Part shown: positions 25,983 to 34,818 of the stretch, in pieces | How positions within the stretch are numbered: position 1 is the first letter of the stretch | Layout: the number at the start of each line of letters is the position of its first letter | NCBI GenBank assembly: GCA_900770285.1 | Contig: CAAGJO010000016.1 | Span: forward strand, 49,315-113,314 | Source: Oscillospiraceae bacterium | Lineage (GTDB): Bacteria > Bacillota > Clostridia > Oscillospirales > Ruminococcaceae | Reading direction: 5' to 3' | Length of the DNA: 64,000 nt | Program-made: the position numbers and the translations under genes | The notes under the pieces: generated by a model | Told to the model about the DNA's origin: nothing | Database searches by the model: none | What the model saw: the letters and a program-made list of their open reading frames with translations, nothing else

Positions 25983-27542
25983 TCAATTCATAAGCGGTAT
26001 TAACAGCATACCGCAGCTAACAGCCTTATCGCTTTCAAGATTATTCTCTTCCATAATTGCAATTACCGAGGTTGAATATTTTTTTGCTATTTCCCAAATA
26101 TCCTCGTTATCCTCACAATAGCACAGCTTTAATGCATAGTTCTGCTCTTTACTTTTAGGTTTATCCATAAGCACCTTTAAATCACTGATTATTGTTTTTG
26201 CGCAGCTTTCATAAAGATAACCGCCAATTTGCAGCTCTGCAGTCACATCTGCTGTGTTGGAGTCTGACAAATGATAAGAACAAGTCTTAACACAAACCTT
26301 GGGATCAACTGTGCTGTTTTCACCGACACAATTTTCTGAAATTGGAATATCATGCTCAAAAGGAGTATCTGTTTCAATATAGATTGGACAATTGCTATCA
26401 TTTTTACCTAAAAGTGAAAAGCACACATTACCGGAAATCACAAACTTCTTACCCTCTGAATCATACCTTGATGAAACGTTATCCACACTTGCCTGAACAT
26501 CATATACACAATGGATATTTTCATCATTATATACAAGCTTTGCCTCAGAAGTATGGCTTTCATTAATTGACGAAGGCATACCCTCAAGACGGCAGCTGCT
26601 TTTTTCAATTTCACACTCATAACAGATAGAGTAAGCATCTGTTACAATTTCACAGGTCTCATACTTTACAGCCGTACAGTTAATCTGCATCATTATTTCA
26701 CATTCAAGGGTATCGTTATCACCCTTCGGCATAGCTTCACAATCTACAGTAACAATATCAGCATTAGCTTCATAACCTTCGTCAATACCCTCTACGTCAA
26801 TTATCTGGCTATACGGCAAAGTATATTTCATAACTTCGGCAGTATCAGAATTATCCTCTGATGCAGAAGTATACAGCACAGAAATTTCAAGCTCGCCTTT
26901 TGTAACAAGCTTTCCCGCTATGATTTTCTGCTCCTGAGGAAAAGCTATACAGCTGCTTTTAAGCACTGTATCAATCTTTGGTTTTGACTGTGCAATTTCC
27001 AGTTCTTCAATAATTGTTATGCGTTTTGAAGCTGTCAGTCTTTTAGATGGATATGTAACAACTGATTTTTTCAGCTGAATATTTCCGCCAAAAGCGTCAA
27101 CTACAACAGCCTGCTTTTTCTCACCTGTGACCTTAACCGCACAGGTGACTGCTCCACGAACATCCAATCGTCTCTGATTTACCACCCGGCAGTTTACATA
27201 ATCCGTCCTTGGAACAATTTTAACTAAAATATTCTGACAAGAGCCGCTCATATCTACTGACTTTGAATAGCTCATTTTCTGCTCAATGCAATTTATTTTT
27301 CCGCTGCCTTCTGTCTGATAAAGCACCCTTACTACAACAGAAAGCTCAAAACTAAGTTTATCCCCATTTATACTGCTGGAAACTACCCTTGGATAAACGC
27401 AGCATTTCAGCACTCTGAAAATATCGGGATAATAATCGGGAAGTACAAAATCACGTTCTACCGCCTGTTCACAGCTGCTTTCGAGAATTATGCAATTTGA
27501 TGAAAAGGTTTCTCGATTTTGTTTAAAATCCATTTTATCCAT
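25983..27542 (-). CDS. SPOCS (DUF3794) domain protein with C-terminal LysM
   Basis: A 519-residue protein with repeated DUF3794/SPOCS-type beta-rich modules (about 10-150, 165-290 and 330-440) and a degenerate LysM domain at about 470-517 (DNEDIWEIAKKYSTS, then a short pseudo-repeat, LLIPL). In Clostridia such proteins are proposed spore coat or cortex-associated factors, functional counterparts of SpoVID/SafA. No signal peptide is visible, which fits a mother-cell cytoplasmic coat protein. SD AGGAGG. Its position in front of spoIVA supports a coat-assembly role. Confidence 0.85.
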   Translation of the reverse strand: MDKMDFKQNRETFSSNCIILESSCEQAVERDFVLPDYYPDIFRVLKCCVYPRVVSSSINGDKLSFELSVVVRVLYQTEGSGKINCIEQKMSYSKSVDMSGSCQNILVKIVPRTDYVNCRVVNQRRLDVRGAVTCAVKVTGEKKQAVVVDAFGGNIQLKKSVVTYPSKRLTASKRITIIEELEIAQSKPKIDTVLKSSCIAFPQEQKIIAGKLVTKGELEISVLYTSASEDNSDTAEVMKYTLPYSQIIDVEGIDEGYEANADIVTVDCEAMPKGDNDTLECEIMMQINCTAVKYETCEIVTDAYSICYECEIEKSSCRLEGMPSSINESHTSEAKLVYNDENIHCVYDVQASVDNVSSRYDSEGKKFVISGNVCFSLLGKNDSNCPIYIETDTPFEHDIPISENCVGENSTVDPKVCVKTCSYHLSDSNTADVTAELQIGGYLYESCAKTIISDLKVLMDKPKSKEQNYALKLCYCEDNEDIWEIAKKYSTSVIAIMEENNLESDKAVSCGMLLIPLMN

Positions 27543-27699
27543 ATACTTATCCTCCTAAATATATTGTCATTGCAGCCGCAGTTGAACGGTGCTGACTTTT
27601 CTTGCTAAAACAATATATTCACAGAGTTTTGAAATTATACCCATTTATACAAAACTAAAAAGCATATCCCGTTAATTTTTGAATATGCATTTTTTTACA

Positions 27700-27733
27700 C
27701 AAAAAGTCCTCCGGATGAACCGGAGGACTTTAC
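27700..27733 (-). terminator. Terminator of the phosphoglucomutase gene
   Basis: AGTCCTCCGG/CCGGAGGACT stem, short loop, flanked by an A-run and a T-run; the minus-strand orientation ends the phosphoglucomutase transcript. Confidence 0.9.
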
Positions 27734-27752
27734 TGTTATTTATTCTTTTATA

Positions 27753-29474
27753 TTAGAATCCAAGAATCTTCTTAAAATCATCAGCAATAACATCACGGAG
27801 TTTTTCAGCCTCTTCACGAGTTTCACCGATTGTTGTATAATAAGCCTTGATCTTTGGCTCTGTGCCTGACGGACGAATGATTACGCTTGCACCATCTTCA
27901 AGACCAAATGCCAGAACATCTGACTTAGGAAGTGTGAGAACTGTCTTTTCACCTGTTGTAAGATCAGTTTTCTCAGATGCTACATAATCAGCAAATGTAA
28001 GAACTTTAAGTCCGCCGATCTCTGTAGGTTTATTATCTGCACGTAGACCAGCCATGATTTCTTTCATTCTTTCCATGCCTGATGCACCTTCACAAACAAA
28101 TGAATTCTGTGAATGAACATAGTTGCCATATTCCTTATACATAGCCTCTCTTGCTTCAAGAAGTGAAATACCCTTTGTTCTGTAGAATGCAGCCATTTCA
28201 CAAATAAGCATTGAGCCGACAACCGCATCCTTATCTCTTACATATGAACCAGCAAGGTAGCCATAGCTCTCTTCAAATCCAAAGATATATCTGTCTGCCT
28301 CATTATCATTTTCAAGGAATCCGATCTGCTCGCCGATGAATTTAAATCCTGTGAGAACTTCACGGAGTTCAACGCCGTATTCTGCTGCGATCTTCTTACA
28401 AAGATCTGTTGTTACAATAGTCTTAACTGCTACAGGGTTCTTTGGCATTGTACCCAAAGCTGTTCTTTCCTGACAAATATACTTCAAAAGCATAGCGCCT
28501 ACTTCGTTACCTGTAAAGAGAACATAATTGCCGTCAGGATCAGGTACTGCAATACCTACACGGTCACAGTCAGGGTCAGTAGCAAGCAATAGGTCAGGCT
28601 TAACAGTTTTACAAAGTTCAAGTCCTTTTGCAAGAGCTTCTTTGATTTCAGGGTTAGGGAATGGGCAGGTAGGGAAGTTTCCGTCAGGATTTTCCTGTTC
28701 AGGAACAACTGTAACTTCTTTAATGCCAATTCTCTTAAGAATTGCTCTTACAGGCTTGTTGCCTGTACCATTAAGAGGAGTATATACAACTTTAAGTCCG
28801 CTTTCAGCAACAAGGTCAGTATGAACGCCCTGTTCCTGAACCTTATCAAGATATGCTTCAATAACGTCCTGTCCGATAAGTTCAATTTTACCGCTCTTTA
28901 CGCCTTCATCAAAGCTCATAAGCTTTGCACCGTCAAACATAGGAACATCGTTTATCTTTCCTATAACTGTATTAGCAACATCAAGTGTAATCTGACAGCC
29001 ATCTGAACCATACACTTTATATCCGTTGTATTTTGCAGGGTTATGTGATGCTGTGATAACAATACCTGCACTGCAGTTAAGTGTTCTTACAGCCCATGAA
29101 AGCATTGGAGTAGGCATAAGTTCAGGATAAATATAAACTTTAATACCGTTAGCAGCCAATACAGATGCAGCCTCTTTTGCAAAAACATCTGATTTGATTC
29201 TTGAGTCATAAGCAATAGCTACTGAACCATTTTCAAAATCTCCGTTTACATAATCAGCAAGACCCTGTGTTGCTCTTCTGATAGTATAAACATTAAGTCT
29301 GTATGTACCTGCGCCGATTACTCCGCGAAGTCCTCCTGTACCGAACTCAAGGTTACGGTAAAATCTATCGGTAATAGCATCCGTATCACCTTCGATTGAT
29401 TTAAGCTCTGACTGTAAATCCGGATCATCAACCGCCTTTTCACACCAAAGCTTATAAAGTTCCATTTCTAACAT
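27753..29474 (-). CDS. Phosphoglucomutase / phosphomannomutase (alpha-D-phosphohexomutase)
   Basis: Interconverts glucose-1-phosphate and glucose-6-phosphate (possibly also mannose phosphates). The 573-residue length matches the PgcA-type Firmicute enzyme. The phosphoserine loop is TASHNP (Ser143), the metal loop is DPDCDR, the sugar-binding loop is GFEESYGY, and the C-terminal phosphate-binding loop is RPSGTEPK. The start is the ATG of MLEMELYKL, 7 nt from SD AGAGGTG; an in-frame TTG directly abuts the SD. It would handle glucose-1-phosphate from the cellobiose phosphorylase encoded at 10113-12521. The leader contains two small hairpins. Confidence 0.94.
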   Translation of the reverse strand: MLEMELYKLWCEKAVDDPDLQSELKSIEGDTDAITDRFYRNLEFGTGGLRGVIGAGTYRLNVYTIRRATQGLADYVNGDFENGSVAIAYDSRIKSDVFAKEAASVLAANGIKVYIYPELMPTPMLSWAVRTLNCSAGIVITASHNPAKYNGYKVYGSDGCQITLDVANTVIGKINDVPMFDGAKLMSFDEGVKSGKIELIGQDVIEAYLDKVQEQGVHTDLVAESGLKVVYTPLNGTGNKPVRAILKRIGIKEVTVVPEQENPDGNFPTCPFPNPEIKEALAKGLELCKTVKPDLLLATDPDCDRVGIAVPDPDGNYVLFTGNEVGAMLLKYICQERTALGTMPKNPVAVKTIVTTDLCKKIAAEYGVELREVLTGFKFIGEQIGFLENDNEADRYIFGFEESYGYLAGSYVRDKDAVVGSMLICEMAAFYRTKGISLLEAREAMYKEYGNYVHSQNSFVCEGASGMERMKEIMAGLRADNKPTEIGGLKVLTFADYVASEKTDLTTGEKTVLTLPKSDVLAFGLEDGASVIIRPSGTEPKIKAYYTTIGETREEAEKLRDVIADDFKKILGF

Positions 29475-29546
29475 TTGCAATCACCTCTAAAAAATATTTT
29501 TTAAGCATTATAATAATGCTGTAAAATTTCACAAATTTACACTTAC

Positions 29547-29575
29547 ATTATATCATTTATATATTCGAAATGCAA
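29547..29575 (-). promoter_or_regulatory. Promoter of the phosphoglucomutase gene
   Basis: Minus-strand -35 TTGCAT (29570-29575), 17-bp spacer, -10 TATAAT (29547-29552). Confidence 0.75.
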
Positions 29576-29755
29576 GAGGGAAAATCAAAATATTTTATTC
29601 TATAATTCGCCATTCGGCAAAAACTGTACATAATCCGGTTCATACATAAGTGAGCAGCAGCTTACAGGCAGGGGAAACAGTTCACTTTAACCATTCTACA
29701 GGAATAAACATTAAATATCTTTTTACTCATGTCATTATAATCCCTTTCTGTATTT

Positions 29756-31285
29756 CTACACATTATAATACTTTCTGTCAAGGCTTCTGTATTTTGTTGC
29801 CAAAGCAATATGAGCTTTATCAATTACAGATGCATTTTCCATATCGGCTGCTGTTCGTGCAACCTTTAGTATCTTATTATATGCCCGTGCAGAAAGTCCC
29901 AGACGTTCAAAAACATCTTTAAGCATTTGTTCTGCGTCTTTTGTCATCTCGCAGACATCATTGATAATATCTGATGTTATCTGTGCATTACAGGTTATTC
30001 CTGTTCCACGGTAACGCTCATTCTGAATATCTCTTGCTTTCTGAACACGTTCCCGTATTACTGCCGAAGGTTCAGCCTTTCTTTTGGACGAAAGACTTGA
30101 AAATTCAACAGGCGCCACTTCCACATGCAAATCAAAACGATCCATCATTGGTCCGGATACTCTTGAAAGGTAATTTTTTACCTGTTTAGGCGAACATATG
30201 CACTTTCTTGTTGGGTGACCGTAATATCCGCATGGACATGGATTCATTGCCCCGATAAGCATAAAAGAACACGGGTATGTAACACTGCCTGCCGCCCTTG
30301 AAATTGTGACTGTTTTGTCTTCCAAAGGCTGACGCAAAACTTCAAGCGACTGCCTGTTAAACTCTGCAAGTTCATCAAGAAAAAGCAATCCATTATGGGC
30401 AAGAGATATTTCCCCCGGACGAGGCACTGTTCCTCCCCCTGTCAGACCTGCTGTTGAAACAGTATGATGGGGTGATCGGAAAGGCCTGGTTGTTATAAGA
30501 GGATTATCCTTATCCAAAAGTCCTGCCACAGAATACACATTGGTAGTTTCAATGGATTCCTCAAAAGTCATCTTCGGCAGAATTGACGGTATTCTTTTTG
30601 CAAGCATAGATTTTCCTGAGCCTGGCGTACCTATCATTAGTACATTATGCCCTCCAGCTGCTGCAATTTCCAAAGCTTTTTTTGCGCTTTGCTGTCCTTT
30701 AACATCTGCAAAATCAAGTTCACCGTAATATGAAGGTTCAGCACCCCTCGACTGCTTTTCAGCATCTATAGTTTTCCTTCCGCTGAAATGGGAAACAAGC
30801 TGCTTTAAAGATACAACACCGTAAACTTTAATGCCCTCTATTACCGCTGCCTCTTTAGCATTTTCTTTTGGTACATAAATTTCGTTATATCCCAATGATT
30901 TTGCAAGTATAGTCATTGGCAGCACGCCTTTTATACCTCTTATTTCACCGCTTAAAGATACCTCCCCAATAAATGCTGAATTTTCCAGCAAAGCATTCTG
31001 ACAGTATCCTTGAATTGTTAACAAAGCCACAGATATAGCAAGGTCATAAACCGATCCCGTTTTCTTTTTGTCCGCAGGGGCAAGATTTACAACTATATTC
31101 TGTGACGGAAAACCGATGCTGCTTGAGCGCATAGCTGAATGAATACGTTCACGGCTTTCTTTTACAGCAGCATCAGCCAGACCTACGATCTCAAAACTCG
31201 GTATGCCATGGCTGGCTTCAATTTCAACATATACAGGAAAAGCATTTAGTCCCGTAAGACCCAAAGAATTAACTTTTGCAAACAT
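29756..31285 (-). CDS. YifB family Mg-chelatase-like AAA+ ATPase (ComM)
   Basis: AAA+ protein of the YifB/ComM family; ComM acts in branch migration during natural transformation, but the Firmicute role is untested. An N-terminal Lon-like S5 domain (about 10-165) is followed by the ATPase with GTPGSGKSMLAKR (Walker A), ISLAHNGLLFLDELAEF (Walker B) and NPCPCGYYGHP. The C-terminal Mg_chelatase_C region ends the protein. The start is set at the ATG of MFAKVNSL with SD AGGAG; an in-frame extension upstream has no SD and is unlikely. Confidence 0.92.
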   Translation of the reverse strand: MFAKVNSLGLTGLNAFPVYVEIEASHGIPSFEIVGLADAAVKESRERIHSAMRSSSIGFPSQNIVVNLAPADKKKTGSVYDLAISVALLTIQGYCQNALLENSAFIGEVSLSGEIRGIKGVLPMTILAKSLGYNEIYVPKENAKEAAVIEGIKVYGVVSLKQLVSHFSGRKTIDAEKQSRGAEPSYYGELDFADVKGQQSAKKALEIAAAGGHNVLMIGTPGSGKSMLAKRIPSILPKMTFEESIETTNVYSVAGLLDKDNPLITTRPFRSPHHTVSTAGLTGGGTVPRPGEISLAHNGLLFLDELAEFNRQSLEVLRQPLEDKTVTISRAAGSVTYPCSFMLIGAMNPCPCGYYGHPTRKCICSPKQVKNYLSRVSGPMMDRFDLHVEVAPVEFSSLSSKRKAEPSAVIRERVQKARDIQNERYRGTGITCNAQITSDIINDVCEMTKDAEQMLKDVFERLGLSARAYNKILKVARTAADMENASVIDKAHIALATKYRSLDRKYYNV

Positions 31286-31366
31286 ATTTTTACTCCTCAT
31301 AAAAGGGAAAACTCCCGTTATACACAAAAAGTCCCGCATTCCATTAAGAATCCGGGACTCATATTT

Positions 31367-32602
31367 TTAGTTATCAAAACCGCCTTTTTCGTAGAAAAGT
31401 TCTCTGATTGCCAAAGCGCAGCCTGACAAAAATCTATGCTTATAATCAACACAGGAAGGTATGAGCTTCTTTGCAACTTCTTTTCCGCAGACTTCCAAAA
31501 GACGCTGTTTAAGAAGTTCATAAGCCATTGTAGACTCAAAATAATAGAAATGCAATATGACCTTTTCTGAATTTGTAAGCAGTGAAATGTTATGAACCAA
31601 CAGTGACATAAGATCCAGAACTCTGTTAAAGATTTGAGTTATAGCCTTATCGCCATGCATATATGCCGAAACAATAAGTTCACCGATTATGGCATTAATA
31701 TCTCCTTTTGTTATTTCATATAAATAAGGAGTCTTTTCTGCTGAATATGCCTTATGAATACGGGTTAAAATTGATAATGACGCAACTTCATTATGCACAC
31801 AGCCTTTTTTTCCGCAAACAGGACATACTTCTTTTGCAAACGGATCAAGAACCATTTTGCTTATGCAATTGGTACGGTTCATAATTGATTTAACAGGTTC
31901 GCCGTCAATAGAATAAATAAAATCAATTTCTCTGCCATACTGGAACAAAGTTACGTTACTCAGCTGTTTGTCACTCTGATGATAAAAATCAATATTTGCA
32001 CAAAGTGTTCCGATTACTGAACTGTTTACAACTACGGGGAGCTGCAATTTTTCAGACCATGTCTTCTTTAAATTTTCAAAGTTCGGTACTCCATCTACGA
32101 TTTCGATATTTGCTCTTGAATAAAGCTCAGGATGAACGCCCATTCCGACTCCTAAAATCGAATTTTCATCCAGACAGTTATCACTGATCACCTGTTTTAC
32201 TGCTTTTACAAGAAAATCAGCAACGTCATCAGGAATCATACCGGCTTTTATAAACAAGTTATGCTTGTCCAGAACTTCTCCGTAAAGAGTAGTAAGTCCC
32301 ACACTGACGACCTTTTCTTCAAGCACAATTCCCACTACAAACTTATAGTGATAATTAATATCCAGAAGTATTTTCTTTCTGCCTCGTGTAGTTTTTTGAT
32401 TTTTCGCCTTATACTCGCCGACTTCATAAATAATACCCTGTTCAATCATATCAGTTGTAATGATTGTAACAGCCGCTCGGGTGAGGTCAAGCTGTGCGGC
32501 AATGTCAATTCGAGATGTAGGCCCATTTTCTTTAAGGATTCTAAGAATCTGCTTTCTGTTCAGACGTTTTAAATCTAACTTGCTTATTCCATATTGATCC
32601 AT
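31367..32602 (-). CDS. ROK family transcriptional regulator (NagC/XylR-like)
   Basis: A 411-residue repressor-type protein: N-terminal winged helix (about 10-75, with SRIDIAAQLDLTRAAVT) and a C-terminal ROK sugar-kinase-like domain (about 85-405). The ROK zinc motif is present as CPVCGKKGC, although the sugar-kinase catalytic motifs look degenerate, as expected for a regulator. The inducer is unknown; a sugar is likely. The start is the ATG of MDQYGISK, 10 nt from SD AGGAGG; a TTG 6 nt upstream is the alternative. A perfect palindrome upstream (32649-32666) may be its own operator. No sugar operon is adjacent. Confidence 0.85.
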   Translation of the reverse strand: MDQYGISKLDLKRLNRKQILRILKENGPTSRIDIAAQLDLTRAAVTIITTDMIEQGIIYEVGEYKAKNQKTTRGRKKILLDINYHYKFVVGIVLEEKVVSVGLTTLYGEVLDKHNLFIKAGMIPDDVADFLVKAVKQVISDNCLDENSILGVGMGVHPELYSRANIEIVDGVPNFENLKKTWSEKLQLPVVVNSSVIGTLCANIDFYHQSDKQLSNVTLFQYGREIDFIYSIDGEPVKSIMNRTNCISKMVLDPFAKEVCPVCGKKGCVHNEVASLSILTRIHKAYSAEKTPYLYEITKGDINAIIGELIVSAYMHGDKAITQIFNRVLDLMSLLVHNISLLTNSEKVILHFYYFESTMAYELLKQRLLEVCGKEVAKKLIPSCVDYKHRFLSGCALAIRELFYEKGGFDN

Positions 32603-32648
32603 AATCAATCTGCCTCCTATATCATACTCGGTAATTTATGGTTTAAGC

Positions 32649-32666
32649 TTAACAGCTATTTGTTAA
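32649..32666. promoter_or_regulatory. Palindromic operator candidate upstream of the ROK gene
   Basis: TTAACA-N6-TGTTAA, a perfect 6-bp inverted repeat, 47 bp upstream of the ROK start codon. AT-rich palindromes of this size are typical ROK/NagC operators, so autoregulation is plausible. Confidence 0.4.
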
Positions 32667-32738
32667 CATAATATGAATTAGGCGTTATATTTATAAAAAC
32701 TTTGTCTACTACTTTTGATTTAATGAGTTTACAGTAAC

Positions 32739-32990
32739 TTAAAAGAACTTGCTTTCATCAATATCATCTACAATTTCCACACCGTTAAGGATATCTTTTA
32801 ATCGGTTAACTTCTTCCTCTGTCAAAGTTACTCCTTTTCCCATTCGTGTGTGGTCAGGATTCCATTCTCTAAGGTCATATTTAGGTTCTCTTTCATTCCA
32901 GCTAACCTTATTAAGTTCCTTTGTCCAGCCCTTTGCATTCTCTGATAGAACGCCTAAACTTTCCGTGATTTCAAATTTCAATTCTGCCAT
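32739..32990 (-). CDS. YdbC/PC4 family ssDNA-binding protein
   Basis: A small 83-residue protein with the bacterial YdbC (PC4/p15-like) fold: MAELKFEI, KGWTKELNKVSWNEREPKYDLREW, then TRMGKGVTLTEEEVNRLKDIL. The Lactococcus homologue YdbC binds single-stranded DNA as a PC4-like dimer. The start is the ATG with SD GGAGG 8 nt upstream; an in-frame upstream extension covers the SD and is rejected. It stands alone between the flippase and ROK genes. A role in transcription or repair is inference from the family. Confidence 0.85.
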   Translation of the reverse strand: MAELKFEITESLGVLSENAKGWTKELNKVSWNEREPKYDLREWNPDHTRMGKGVTLTEEEVNRLKDILNGVEIVDDIDESKFF

Positions 32991-33049
32991 GATAAAATCC
33001 TCCAAAATCAATATGATTAATTGTTTATATAATATAATTTAATTAATGA

Positions 33050-34513
33050 TTAACATTTGTTTCGAGAAAATTTATTTAAAATTTTCTGAGGAAGAAGCTT
33101 TTTGATCATAACCCAAAGCTCTGTAAAATTAAGCAACAGAATTATTGCAAAAAGCACTGACTGCAAAATAACATACATATAATTTTCAAGATATAAATGT
33201 ACCATATTTACGCAAAGCATTTCAAGCAAAAACATATTATTTATAAGAATCTTCTTTACATTCAGATTAAACGGCAAAATCTGCTTGGAATCTATTGCTC
33301 TTATTATAAATACAACCAGATAGCTGACGACTGTGGATATCGGAGGACCATACAAACCAATGCGCGGAATAAGAATTATATTCAATACTACATTTATAAC
33401 GCCTGATGCCAAAGCTGTAATCAGTGAACGGTTAGTGCGTTTTGTGGTGATATATATTGTTCCCAAGAAAGTTGTAAAACATGAGAATATAGATGAATAG
33501 ATAAGAATAGGCGAATACTGTGCCGAAACCTGAAAATTCTCACCCATCCATATCGCAGTAAGCGGATAAACTATCAGTTGGCAAAAGCCTGCTACAATAT
33601 ATAACAGACTCTGATTTGTCCTGAATACATTGCAGTAAAATTTTTCTTTCTCTTCTGAATCATTCTCCAGAATTGCAGACATATTCCATGCTTGTCCAAA
33701 CATTGTATAAACTGTTGCCACAAGATTAGGGATCTTATATGCTGCGGACAGAATTCCCGTTGCTTCCGAACCCATATAATGAGTTGTCATAAATGAATCC
33801 GAGCTGTTGGTTATAAGCCAAAGCAGCTGAGCTGGAATAAGGGGCAGCGAATATTTCATCATTTGTACAAAAAGGTCTTTATCAATATGCTTAATATCAA
33901 TATATCTCCAAAGCTTTGCTGCAAAAGTAAGAAACACTACTGAAATCAAGTCAGAAAGAATGATTGAAAGCAGATATCCCGTATTGCCCATTTTGAATAC
34001 CATGATAAACAAAATGGTTCCTACCAATGTCAGAAAAGTGGTCAATATTCCATTAAAAGCAAAAAGCTTGACCTTTTCCAAGGCTCTTACAAAAGTGGAA
34101 TACACAAGTTTAAGACCCGCTGCGAAAATATAGGCAAAGATATATATAGAATATCCGTTAAGATACTTATCGGCAATGCCCGAAATCGAAACTATCGGCA
34201 AAATTATTGCCAATACAGCAAGTCCTGAAAAGCAGACCACATTGCCAATCGTAAAGACTTTTTTCTTATCATAAGCCTTGTCCAGGCCAAAACGAATAAT
34301 TGCCTCGTTTATAGTCATTGTAACTATAGGAAGCAGCCAGTTGGAAATCTGGGTTATGACTTCGTTGATTCCAAGCTCTGCACGAGTAAGATATGTGGTA
34401 TAAACATTTACAAGCAGCAGAACAAGAATTTTTGAACTAAACGAACCAATTGCAAAAATTATAGTATTTGAAAACAGCTTTTGATAGCTGCTCTTATTAA
34501 TTTTTTCAGACAT
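33050..34513 (-). CDS. Oligosaccharide flippase family protein (MOP/Wzx-like)
   Basis: A 487-residue integral membrane protein with about 14 hydrophobic segments of the MOP exporter superfamily (polysaccharide biosynthesis protein). It starts with the typical FSNTIIFAIGSFSSKIL segment and ends in a basic tail. Such proteins move lipid-linked sugars across the membrane. The substrate is unknown and no glycan cluster surrounds it. SD AAGGAT precedes the ATG. SpoVB, a sporulation member of the superfamily, is an alternative, but the sequence looks more like the polysaccharide-export branch. Confidence 0.82.
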   Translation of the reverse strand: MSEKINKSSYQKLFSNTIIFAIGSFSSKILVLLLVNVYTTYLTRAELGINEVITQISNWLLPIVTMTINEAIIRFGLDKAYDKKKVFTIGNVVCFSGLAVLAIILPIVSISGIADKYLNGYSIYIFAYIFAAGLKLVYSTFVRALEKVKLFAFNGILTTFLTLVGTILFIMVFKMGNTGYLLSIILSDLISVVFLTFAAKLWRYIDIKHIDKDLFVQMMKYSLPLIPAQLLWLITNSSDSFMTTHYMGSEATGILSAAYKIPNLVATVYTMFGQAWNMSAILENDSEEKEKFYCNVFRTNQSLLYIVAGFCQLIVYPLTAIWMGENFQVSAQYSPILIYSSIFSCFTTFLGTIYITTKRTNRSLITALASGVINVVLNIILIPRIGLYGPPISTVVSYLVVFIIRAIDSKQILPFNLNVKKILINNMFLLEMLCVNMVHLYLENYMYVILQSVLFAIILLLNFTELWVMIKKLLPQKILNKFSRNKC

Positions 34514-34640
34514 AACAATAATCCTTATACATAGTATTTTCTCGTCTAAATAAAAACATTATTATTATAACACATTTATTTGTTATTTGCAAACAATATC
34601 CTTAATTGCAAGTAACTTTTTACAAAAGCAAATTTTAAGG

Positions 34641-34669
34641 TTGAAATTTTTTTTAAGCTGTGATATAAT
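34641..34669 (+). promoter_or_regulatory. Promoter of the signal-peptidase-like membrane gene
   Basis: -35 TTGAAA (34641-34646), 17-bp spacer, -10 TATAAT (34664-34669), inside the 305-bp gap between the divergent flippase and this gene. Confidence 0.75.
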
Positions 34670-34732
34670 ATTTGTAAGTCGGAAAATATTATACAGAATA
34701 AATTTAAGTTGAAAAATATTTTTTTAACTGTG

Positions 34733-34790
34733 GGTCTTGCATTCCTTTGCCTTACATACATAGTATGAATTTCAAATGCAAAGAACCGCA
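34733..34790 (+). promoter_or_regulatory. Stem-loop in the leader of the signal-peptidase-like gene
   Basis: GGGTCTTGCATT (34733-34744) can pair with the strand ending AATGCAAAGAACC (near 34778-34790) with one bulge, enclosing an inner CATAC/GTATG stem. It lies in a leader of about 140 nt, 30 nt before the start codon. No known regulatory RNA class was recognised. Confidence 0.35.
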
Positions 34791-34818
34791 TGATTATATG
34801 AAAGGATGATTTTAAATA

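Noticed and set aside
30540..30728. Plus-strand open frames inside yifB and other long genes
   Set aside because: They lie wholly within strongly conserved genes and show no independent start signals.
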